From: Strigamia acuminata
Taxonomy: Eukaryota > Arthropoda > Chilopoda > Geophilomorpha > Linotaeniidae
Assembly: GCA_949358305.1 (NCBI GenBank)
Contig: OX442314.1
Coordinates: 20,393,060 to 20,453,059, forward strand
Direction of reading: 5' to 3'
DNA length: 60,000 bases
In this document: one piece after another, positions 19,409-31,400 of the stretch
Position numbering within the stretch: position 1 is the stretch's first letter
Layout of the letters: each line of letters starts with the position of its first letter
The notes under the pieces: model-generated
Seen by the model: the letters and a program-made list of their open reading frames with translations, nothing else
Told to the model about the DNA's origin: nothing
Databases searched by the model: none
Position numbers and translations under genes: made by a program

Positions 19409-22400
19409 TTAAGAGAACATCTTTTCTTCCATAGGTTTTGCGATCCAAGTACCACGGCCCTTGGCTCGAAATCTTTCCAACAGAACCTTCTTCGCTTTTT
19501 GGAATTCGCAGGCAGCGGATTTTACTAAGTAGTAATTGGAATATGCCATTAAGTCGTCGCGTTGATGCTTTATGCACGCCTCTTTAAAACTTGCAAACAA
19601 AGCCGATTTGCACACTTGTGATTGTGATTTTTGTTCAACTCTGTTAAAGAAAAAGAAAAAATTTAGTTGAAACAGCATAATATTAAAGGTAAAAATTGTT
19701 GTTGTTACTAATTCGGTGCGTTAACCTCTTAAAAAATACGATATTTTTTCTCATACAACAAATATTGGAATTCTTCCAACACGCAATAAATATTTACCGG
19801 TACTTAATGTCATTATTTTCAGAGAAAGTCAATATTTTTAAAATTTATTTTAATAAAATAACAAAATACCTGAAATATAATCAGAATTAAAACCACAGTT
19901 CGTTAACCTTTAAAAATCGAATATTTTTTTTGACAGACAATAAAATATTCGATTTTTCATTTCAAAATGTCGGTAAATATTTACTTACTGGTGTGTCATT
20001 TTTTTGCAAAAACATGATGTAAATTAAATCCAACAAGCATTTTAATGAATATTACGATCTAAATAGCAATAAAAGATTCGATTTTAACATCACCATGACA
20101 TCAAATTAAAATATTATTCCAATGGCTCCTTTTTATAATTAAAAAATTCTAACATTAATAAAAATCAATTCCAAAAAAATTTTTTTGTTGGAATTTAATA
20201 CTCAAATATTTGTCTCACTTATTAAAAAGCTTCAAATTTCAGCTTATGAGCAGCAAAACACTCAAACAACCAATTTTTTAAAAATCCTTATGCTTATACC
20301 ATGTTCACACCAACGGATCGAGTTTGGCTGGATCTGATCCGCCCGATCAGATCCAACTGAACAGAGTTCCAACATTGACTTGGATGGAGTTGTGTTCACA
20401 CCAAAATGTGATTCAATCAAACCAAACCGGGTTTTAGTAGCAACAGGTTTTAGAAACACCTCACTACAATGGCTGCCATTTTATTATCGAATAATGCGCA
20501 ACAATGGAATGCTACAGACTGCTGACATTATTTAATGAATTCCAATCCGAATCCAATCGTCGAATCGAGTTGTGGGAACTCGATTGACGAACTCAGTTGT
20601 TGGGCATATGGATCTGGATCCGTGAACGGAGTTCAGTGTTCACACCAATCTTGGATCTAGATCCGCAGCTTCGGATGAGATCCAAAAGCTTGGCGTGAAC
20701 ATGGTATTATACGAGAGTTTGAACGCTCTTTAAAGAAATCAAAAATTTCTTATTGAAGGTTTGAATCTGATACCTTGATCATACCCTCGCGATCCCACTT
20801 GTTCTAGTTTTATAAAACTCGCAACAAAAGAAGTGACTTCTTTACCTGGATGTCACAACTCTAAAACATGCCCACCCATTATCTAGTCACGTGTCAAGTA
20901 CAGGTAGTTAACCTAACCTACACGATCGACCATTTTTTGGCAAGGTGCATTAGTCACTCCTTATCAAATACGACACTATTGTCTACAAAACTAATCCATA
21001 AGTATGAATGATCTGAAACAAGCTTTTATAAATAATAATTTATAAAAGTAGTTTAATGTTAACTAGGCATGAGAGACGTCCCTAAAAATTATGTAATGAT
21101 AACGTGTTCTTAACTACAACATCCAACAAATGTTTTGAATTTGCTTTAGCTTTGCCATAAAATATTAGAGATGTAATTAATTATTTCTTTAGTTTACCTC
21201 ATGACGCACTGTCCCTTGGTACCATCAGTCATTTCTAAACGCTGGTCTCCTAGACACCAGCTGAGGCTGTGTGGCTTTGTCTTTTCCGTTTCCCTGGGAG
21301 GGTCGTAGATGCTCACGCGTCCCAGTTGCGGATGGTTAAGACGATAACCCGGTGGTAACAGGGTATCGAGTTCTGGCTCTCCGCTCAAACGACAGCACAC
21401 AGCACGCGACAGGTGACCGTGATCATAGAGGTAACCTTCAAATAGAAGTAAGAACAATGAAAGACTATAAATCAGAGAATTAATTACTACCTAGCGTAAT
21501 TGAAGTGAGGTATATGGGATCCACAAAGTGTGACAAGAGGGCTCCTTGCAAGCCGAGCACGTTCCAGCGCGCTATTTTATCGCTACATGACATTGTTCGA
21601 AGTCGCTGGTCACCCCGCATTATTCCATCCCAAGTCTGGGTCGTGAAATCGGGTTCAATTGGAATTGTGCCTTCACCTAAATTTGTATAACGAGACATTT
21701 TTAAAATCAGATATCACGTATTCGGATTAGAATTTCTCGGAAAACCGTAAAAAAAAATGCACTTGACTTACCTTTAGATCCAAAAAAAAAAATAATAATT
21801 AAAAACTCGTACGGTTAAAAATATTTTATAATATTTATTTAGTCAAACCCCATTGCTGTACGTACCGCCTTCCATTTTTGTTCGCAATAAACCTTGAAGA
21901 TCAGTGGAAAACGTTGGATGATGATCATCAATATCGTCGCCTGAGTTTTCAGACACTCTAGTGTCTCTATTTACGAAATAAAAATATAACATTAACACAA
22001 ACCAAGTTCTTCATAAAAATCAAACGCTACGTTTTTGAAAAAAGAGCTCCGTCTCCACATGGAGCTGTAGATATGTATAAGTGGAATGTGACGTCAGGCT
22101 TCACACGAAATTTCCTGTTTTCACTCGGTTCGAAAATTGTCCTACTACTCTCGTTTTCATCGTATTCGATCAGCTGCTTGTAAAGAAATCTATTTTCATG
22201 CAGAAACAAAAACAAAAACGTCATTTATAACAGATACTCGCTTGATAATCACAAACTATTACCGTAAGAAACCTCTCCTAGTTACAATCTCAGCATGGGA
22301 ATCGTTGACCACAAGCCCCTCTTGGCTGAGTCTCTCTCCCGAGATGCATCTGTTGCCTGTTCCCATGCTGATGACAGTTCCCGCCTCATCACCCTGCTTC

Positions 22401-25400
22401 ATCACCATGGCCGCGAGTACCTTACGACCGGCCAACATGGGCTCGGGGATGCTTACGACCTTCTCGTTGTAAGCCTGGTGGCTAAGAGCAGCCACCAAGT
22501 CAAACATGGTGGTGGTGGGGGTCACGTCGGAGGGACGTGTCTACAATGATTAATCAAATACATCATTAATACACACTTGTCGTTAGAAAGAACTTTGCAA
22601 TTTGAAAATAAGTCTCGACTCTCGAGCCAAGTCTGTGTAATCGAAACAGACAGAAAGGCCCAACGTAGATTTGCATTTGCATTTCATTCATTTCTTAATT
22701 AGAAATTACGGCGAAAAAAATTAGATTGCTAAAAGCTTTCAGTCATATATTGAAGATCTTCTTTCGTCTGAATAGCTTACCATTTACCAATTACTAATTA
22801 CCACGATTCCTTAACAAACTGAAGATGATCTTCAATAAACGATGGAAAAACTTTAAACAGAAAAATTAAAAGCATTTTGTCTTTACCATAATTTCTATTC
22901 ATTAATTCAGAAAACAAAGTGCAATTTCTCGAGAAGAGATTTCGGTCTGAAAACCGCAAAATGATGTTCTCGAAGCATAAATTAAAACATTTTGCAAAGC
23001 CCTTATAATTAAAGTTACACAAACATACAGCATTCTTAGTCTGTACAGGCAGCTGGTAGGCTCCCTGAGCATTAAGCATTCGTATGGCAACGTCTGCTGC
23101 TTTCCTCTTGGCCTCCTTCTTCGTCTTATCCCAGACAGGAGGGAAGGCCTGCGTACCTAGGAATGCAGCAGCTTGAAACCTAGAATAGAAAATACAAAAA
23201 TTAATTAAGAAGAAATTTGTTTACGTTATTCTAATGGTGTCCACTTTAATAGAACACGTTCAGATAAATCTCTAAGTTTAATGATGCACCACTCATTTAG
23301 CATGAATTAGTCACTGCAACGTGTAACCTAATTTTTATTCACGTCAATTTAAAGAGGCAATTCGTTCTAAACCTTTCTGCCGCTACACAGCAGTTTAATA
23401 CATCATTCTGTGCAATTCAGGTAGACTATAAATTAAAATCAAAATTAATTAAGTGTGATTATAATTTTTAGTCAACGGGATGATTCAAATGGTAAACCAA
23501 TAAAAATTGACGAGTGAACCGCCTGCAGATTGCACGGAAGAGAGGTGAAATGTACTGATATTTGAGTTTCATTTCATTTGTTTTTAATTACTAAAATTGT
23601 AAACGAAAATCAGAGAAGAAAAGAAGTCGGATTTTACTTTTTGTTAAATTAAAGCAAAATGGAAATAATACCCGACCAGATGGTCAATCAGTTTTGTGGA
23701 TCAAATGGCTGCATTTATTTGTCGACCAGATGACTGTCAACCAGATGGTCATTCAGTTTCGTTGTGAAAAAAAAACAAAAAACAATTGCATTCATTTGTT
23801 GACCAGATGGACTGACTGTCATCACCAAAATGTTTCCTTTCAATTTTTAAAAAAAAATCCAATAAATAATAATTGATTAAGCTCATTTAACTCCATAACA
23901 AAACATTTAATTTCATATTTTGCCAGCTGACGATTTAAATTTTCATTTTATTTTGTCAAGTATAGACCATCAAGAAAGCTTAATTCATACACCAATCCGC
24001 CATGTTTCTTTAACGAAAATAGCATGTAACAATTAGATTATCACTTCTTGACATTCCAAGAACATTAAGCCAATAACAGTGGACACTTGACGACTTTTGA
24101 AGTGCAATTCGATTGCTTTTAACTCAAGGGTCATTCTATTTTTACGTCAATTTGTCTTCTTCCATCTTTGTTCAAACAAAATAAAGAAGAAAAAAAAACT
24201 TCCAAGAAAATGTTTCTCAAACATGTTGGTTGTAAAGATCAAAATAAGAACAATCTAATTTAAGACGAACAAATTTACGTGAGTGCTATGATATCCAATG
24301 CCATTGTAACCCAGCAAAATCTGTCATGTTGGCGTCACAGCATTAAAAATACCTCTTTTACATTAAAATAGTAACAAGAACCCATTAGTATGTTTCACAA
24401 AATAAACCTGTAATAATATTTAACCCAATATATATCTTTTTAAGCACGTACAATGCATATTTTTAATCACAACTCGTCTTCTTTTGTCTTAACCTTATCT
24501 ATAGTCCTTTCTCGTTACATTACTATTGATTTCCATCCCAAAAAAAACCTCTGGCTGATCTTATCTAACCATGCGAGTGATTTATGATTCAATTATATTG
24601 TATGTTCAAATATGTCAAAAAAGAATTTCAATAGTACCATTGCACACGTCTACTCTTTGTAGCAAAATAAAAATACTACTACTAATAACGCTAAAAGGAA
24701 AAGAATTACAGCTTTTAATTACAAACTAGTGAATTTCTTTTCAAACCATCCGATTGCAATGCAATTCTCACCCTCAAAACATTCAATTTCTAACTACAGT
24801 GGCCAAAACTTGTCGAGAGATTAACCGGATTAGAATTCAGCTTTAATCTAAGTTCACACCAAGCCGTATAGCATATAACTCATCCTCTTTGAGTCGTCGT
24901 TTCGTGTATATAGAAATATATTTCTTTTCAGCTCTAGTCATTCGGCACGTTTGACCATTGCTGCCGCCGTTGCGCCATCTCATCGCACAAGTCAGGCAGT
25001 AAAAGTAAAGTCTGATCTCCATACGAATGTGGTAATCAAGCGCTCAAATGAATTACACCTTTCATAACATTTTACGTCTCCGGTTTTCTTTCTCCACCCA
25101 GACCCGAGGAAAAAAATAAATAAACCCGACCCAAAAAAAAAAAAAAAGAAAAAAAAAAGCCTTCGTTTCTTTCCCCTTGAGCTAAAACATTTTCATTAAC
25201 ACAAATTTCACATTGCATTATTGCAGGAACTGCCTAACACGTGTGGTTACATCAATTCAAGCAGTAGCAACAAAGTGAAACAGTCAATCACAAAACGAGG
25301 CCCCCAGATGGCGCCACACGTTATTCCGTTGTAATCAGCCATTCCGCCATCTTGTTCGGACTCAATTCAATTCAATAATGATAAAATAACAAAACAGGTC

Positions 25401-28400
25401 TGTTGAATTTGTTTCGTAACCTATTTTTTTTGCTTTCCGATGACATAATCTTGAGTTTTATTTAGATCCAGTGAGCGTTTTACTCGTTGGTGGGTCCCAC
25501 AGAGTTCACCTTGGCTAATGGCCTAAACTAATAGAAGATTTGAACCACCTCGCCAGATCATTAAAACAAAACTTTTGTAGCTCTTTGTAGTTTAGACCTG
25601 AGAATTTTCACATAACTACAGCCTGCGCCCTGAATCTTGATACCACATTCAAACTGCGCATTCCTTTCCGCACACACAATTATGACACATGTAACTGCAA
25701 CAATGAAAAATGGCGTGTTGCTCCCAAGAAACCAGTGTAATTACAACGTTGTTGGCTTTAAAATAATCCACTATTCGTCGCCCTTGTGTGTGGGCAGAAT
25801 GGAATGCGTAGTTGGAAGTTGGCTTCAAGATTTCCTTAATTGTTTCTCATTCGCAGCACCCAGACGTTGCCCAAGCTGTGCAAAAAGTACCCGAAGTTTA
25901 TTCATTTCGAATGAGCCTATATCTAAATGGATATTAACATTTCCATATAAAAATGACCTCTTAAATGGCCTCTACCAGTCGTAAAACTTACGATGAAAGC
26001 TTACTGTCTATACTCCTTAAATATTTCACTTTTCACGCTTCATTTTGCATTTTAACGGCTTCATTCCCAAACCACATATTGCCATTTTATTACCGCCATA
26101 ATTAATGAGCCATTCTATGTCAATTGAAACGAACAACTAGAAATTCTGCTTTTCTTTGTTTCATTTGAAACCTTAATCAAACATCATAAAAATGAAAGAA
26201 AATCATCCGTTCATCAACCCGAGGCTAGATTCAACATTAAGAACATAATTTTTATATTCTTTCAAACCGATTTCCATTCCCTCGCAGTCGCAGACTCCGC
26301 AGTCCATCTCTCCAAGCTTGTCACTTCAATTTTTATCGATGCCACTAGCTGTGAATAAGCATTGCCATTCGAGTGCGAATGCAAATTTCACCAGCATATT
26401 AAATGTTTGATACTCGATTAAACCTGAATTTTCCATCTCCCGTGTAAAAAAAAATCAATAAAACATCAAGTGCAGTTCACTTGGAAACATTACATTGCGA
26501 GCTATCTATTACAAATAAAATGAAATTCACATTACTTTCCAAGCGAACCACGAACCGAGCCAAACAAATAAAATAAACTAGCAAAAAAAGGTAGCCTCTA
26601 ACCCTCTAAATCTCACCAAATTGCGTTACCTTTATGACGTCATTGATCCCAAAAAAATGATTATTATTTTTTTAAAAATCCTTTCAACTCCACATCCTAA
26701 CACGGAAGATTGTGTGTAGGATGCTAAGGATTACGTAACTATGACATCACCTCGTTCGCAGTTGCAGGCTCGAGATTTCAATCTGTCTAATCAATAATTT
26801 AACATGGCTAACTCAGATTCAAGTATTGATTACTGAAAAATGCGCATCCAAAACGATGCAAATGATGCATCATCACCACTTCACCAGCAACAAAACCATC
26901 CACCCGGCGATAAAATGGAGAAATAGCCGTTTATTTAAATAGAGCTTTAAATTGAGATTTATACTTTTAAATTTTGTATTCTTAACCTTTAGTTACGTCT
27001 TAGTTTCGTCCGCAATCTTCATTAAACGAAACATTAACGAGTCAATTGACCAGGGCTAAACAACTGCACAAAACAACCGCGGAAGACCTTAAATTTAACC
27101 TCCGATGCCTTTAGCCCTTTGTTATATCCATAAACAGATCGCTGGAGTAACATTTGACAAGATTGGGCCCTTTTTTAACCACAACCAGTGTCTTCTTTCA
27201 GACTGATGCAAAAAATAGTGATTTTTATAGGAGAACAAAATGCATTAAGAATTTGATGTATTTCGGTGAATCGGGATTAAAAGTCTACATTTATTAATAT
27301 TTTATTTTATTTATTAGTTTTCTCTTGCTTTCTTGCTTTAAGGTTAACATGTTCTGTAATTACGAAAATTATATTTGTTTGCAAACACAAAGAAAATGCA
27401 CTTAGCAAACCAAATATAACGCGATGTACAGCTCCCGGACAAAAGTCCTGCAACAGAGCAATTTTTTCACTTACTTTGCACTTTGATGGCATCTAGCATA
27501 AAAACCATGACAGCTAGAGCAATAACGCTTTAAAAATTGAAAAGCCCTTTCTTTTTAGACTAGAATTGTTTTATAACATCAGCTGAAAACATCTTTATTC
27601 AGTACGAAATAAACAAAAATAAAAATTACACTAGAGACAAAAGTCTTGCAACACAACAAAATTGGTACAAAAGTCCTGCAACTTTCTTCTCAGTACTTCG
27701 TGGCTCCACCTCTAGCTTTCAAAACTGCTGTAATCCTTCTAGGGATGGATACTATTAAGTCATCACATTCTTTTGGGGTAATGTGATTCCAGATCTGATT
27801 CACAGTTTCTTCTAACTCGGTTAAGGTCATCGGTCCTACTTCTTGTAGTCGCTTTTTTACTTTAGCCCAAATATTTTCTATAGGATTAAGGTCCGGTGAG
27901 TTTCCTGGCCAGTCCAACACATCAATTCCCATACTTTCGAAGTAGAATGTAGTCTTCTTCGCCCTATGAGCAGGTGCACCATCTTGTTGGTAGATGTAAC
28001 TGCCCTCCGGAAAATAGTGTTTGGCGGTTGGAATGAGGCAATTATCCAAAACATTGATGTAAACCTCTGCATTAATGCTTTGTTTCACAGTTTCTAAGCT
28101 ACCAAGTCCGTTTGCTGTCATGGTTCCATAAACCATTATCCCAGGTGCAAATTTGACAGTCTTTGAAATGCAATGGGGATGGAATTCTTCTCCTTTTTTT
28201 CTTAAAACTGTAGTTTTCCCATCTTTAAACAAACAAAATCGCGACTCATCGCTGAAGATAACTTGTCTCCACTGTTCAACAGTCCAATCTTTATGTTTAT
28301 GGCACCATAAAACACGTTTTTTTTGCATTGCACGTGTGAGAAGTGGTTTCTTCTTTGCAACTCGAAATCCATATCCCATTTCCTGGAGTCTGCGCCTTGT

Positions 28401-31400
28401 TAATTTTTCAGATACAGGCTTTTTGATTATATCAATCCATTTAGCCGTTATTTTTCTGGCAGAATCTTTCTTGGATTTCTTCACAAGACTTCTGAGGATG
28501 TTGTCTTCTGTCTTTTTTGTATGGCGTGGACGACCTGACCTTGATCTCACATTGCATTTTCCGGTTTCTTCTTGTGTTCTGATAATTCTGCCAACAGTGG
28601 AACGATGAATTCCTATTTGAGTTGCAATTTCTGCATTGGAAATGCCTTGGGAATGCTTTTTGATTATTAATTTTCTCACTCCTAATTCAATAGGTGTGCA
28701 TTTTGCAGCCATTGCATAAAAAGCTTATTCCTTACAAAATTAGTGAATGATAGGGAATCATGTGCAAATATGCAAATTAGTATACGATATATCACATGTA
28801 TGGTCTATGCCAATTCCATAAATTGAGGGGAAAGAGAGTTTTAGCAGAAGTTGCAGGACTTTTGTACCAATTTTGTTGTGTTGCAGGACTTTTGTCTCTA
28901 GTGTAATTTTTATTTTTGTTTATTTTGTACTGAATAAAGATGTTTTCAGCTGATGTTATAAAACAATTCTAGTCTAAAAAGATAGGGCTTTTCAATTTTT
29001 AAAGTGTTATTGCTCTAGCTGTCATGGTTTTTATGCTAGATGCCATCAAAGTTTGAAGTAAGTGAAAAAATTGCTCTGTTGCAGGACTTTTGTCCGGGGG
29101 TTGTACTTGTACATTGCTTATCTAGTTATCTGATGACACCAACACTCAACAACATGGCATCCATGTTGGTCTTGGTTCATTGGAAGAAAAAAATTGCTTT
29201 CAAAATGGAATTTTCTCATGTCAAGAGCAATAAAACCGTGCTAATTACTTCCACACACTATTGATATTTCATTGTAGTATCAAATGTAAAGAGAAATTTA
29301 TTTTCCAATTCTATAATTGAAACGAGTTAAAATATTTGTCCAAACCTCACTTTATTGCATTTATTTATATAAATAATAACACCAGTGAATTAGAGATCAG
29401 TATTTAAAATATAAAATGAATAACAAAAAATAAATTAGAATAAAAAACTATAAAATAAAACTTGGACGAGGTAAAATTAAAAAAAAGGTATAATATTTTA
29501 ATTCAGCTGATCTCAAATTCGTCTTACAAATGAAAACCAAAATCAAATTTTAATTTTTAAACATTTTTTCGAACAATTACAAAACTCTTGTAATTTTACT
29601 ACGTAGATCGTACATGCTTTGTCGACTTGTAGTTAGTTCTTAATGCATATTCGAAGTTTCAGTATTAAATTCTTTTAAATCCGTCATGCTAAGTAACATG
29701 CTGGAAAAAAATATGTAAAAAAAAAAAATTCACCCTAAATATCACTTAAAGTAGAGTTTGACCGATATCATGTCGGTATCGGCAAACTTTGCAGCTTTAC
29801 ATCTAAATGTTTAACTTTACATTACCCGTCGTGCAAAGTCAAAAGGTAATTACAAATTTACATGGATCCCTTAGATAAATTACATTTTTTACGTTAACAG
29901 TTTATTTTGGCAAAAATCTTTATGCAAATAGACTGTGTACGGTATCCGTGTTTAATTTTAAAATATGACTTTTCAAATATACCGGCATTGGCCAATACTT
30001 ACGAAGACAATATTGGAGTCAGCCGATATCGGATAATTATGGTATTGGTCAAACCCTAACTTAATATAAGTAAATAACCCAAGTTGGGGAGCGACCAGCA
30101 TGAACCAAGGATAACATGGACACGTATTCGTGTGTTATTTCCTATTGATTCGTTGTTCTGTGCGCTGATTGGATCACGTGTCAAGCATTGCTTGCCAACT
30201 AAGCATGTTTGTTACCTGGTGTCATCCCAGAATACAGTGTGGCTACATATTATGTGGCAAAACGCACTGAACATGTGGATACGTGTCCATGTTATCCTTG
30301 GTTTATGCTATCAGTAAGTTCCAGCATACTGGTTACTAAGTAATGGTAACGCCCCAACCATAAAAGCAATAACAAATGTGTGTCAATCATGTAAAATCCT
30401 TTTTAGAGCTTCTAAATTAGACCATTAGTGAATAATAAAAAAAAAAAAAAAACTTACATTTTCTATTTGCAACCATTTTAATTTAAGCCTAAAACATGCA
30501 CTTTAATTATCGAAAATGATTTTTTTAAATTAATTAATTAATTAATTAAAAAAAATTAATTAATTACAAAATTAATCACAAATTGGAAAGAGGACGCAAA
30601 TCCAAAGTGGAAGTCGTTTCCAAATACCCCTACTGAAAAACTCTTACTGGTCTACAATTATCCTGTCATAAAAGAATAATGAAAATAATCCATCATAACC
30701 TTTCCTTTACCACGTTAACATGCTAAAAATATCCGAATAAAATGAAAATCCCATGAAAAAAAAAGAAAAAAGAAAAACACCACTCGAATGGGCGAGTTGT
30801 TTACATGCCATAATAGAATTCAGTGGAAGCTACTAAATACGTGTAGGCATATCATATATTTTTCCTGCGAAAATATTCCACACGATCTAGAATTTCCACA
30901 TAATTTTGGCATGTAACCGAGAATGCCACTTCTCTCATTAAATCCCATTTCCACAAAGTCTTACCTTGGGTTGTGAGAAGGCCCCGTGCAGCAGACGATT
31001 TCAATTTTGCCCTCCAGATGTCGTGATTGTGCATACTCCATAAACGCGCTGATGGGGTTTTTGTTGAGAGCAGCAAAGGTATCACTGTTTAAAATGGCTG
31101 CCATGTTCTCCATGGCTCCAGGGTCTATTAAAATAGAAGTAAAAAGAAAAAAACAATAAAACGAGGAAAAAAATATTTTAAAATGATTTCATGACAAAAT
31201 GTGTACACATTGCAGCTCAGCAGTTCCCTATCTTTTCTCCCGAGTTGGTATTCACTAATTTCATTGACAATAGTGACCATGTAAATATCAAGTCGAATTG
31301 TGTTGTGGGTAAAATGAAAACGCATGCGCATTCCAAAAATTACATAATTATATACGGATTGGGTTCACTATAGTATTGATTTGTTACCCACCACCAAGAC

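Larger units (their letters stand above)
27429..29103 (-). mobile_element. Complete Tc1/mariner-family transposon
   Basis: A 1675-bp element flanked by TA dinucleotides (27427-27428 and 29104-29105), as expected for Tc1/mariner insertion. Both ends begin CARCYCCCGGACAAAAG. The terminal inverted repeats are about 256 bp, and I count roughly nine mismatches between them. It encodes one uninterrupted transposase on the minus strand. Intact ends, target duplication and coding frame point to a young and possibly still mobile copy. It lies in ADAR intron 4, with its transposase in the same sense as ADAR. Confidence 0.95.
23180..30964 (-). other. ADAR intron 4, splitting the dsRBD
   Basis: A 7.8-kb phase-2 intron that interrupts the single dsRBD between GPSHNP and RFQAA. 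It carries a short imperfect repeat (23684-23825), a CTCF-like motif (25301), a complete Tc1 element (27429-29103), an hAT-like MITE (29752-30058), a 213-bp inverted-repeat element (30097-30309) and an AATT run. The rest, including 24,000-27,400, shows no gene I can support. Confidence 0.75.

Noticed and set aside
25637-25984. 115-codon plus-strand open frame in ADAR intron 4
   Set aside because: The frame begins before any ATG, has no motif and no splice or promoter context; probably chance.
28153-28608. Plus-strand 151-codon frame inside the Tc1 element
   Set aside because: Antisense shadow of the transposase.
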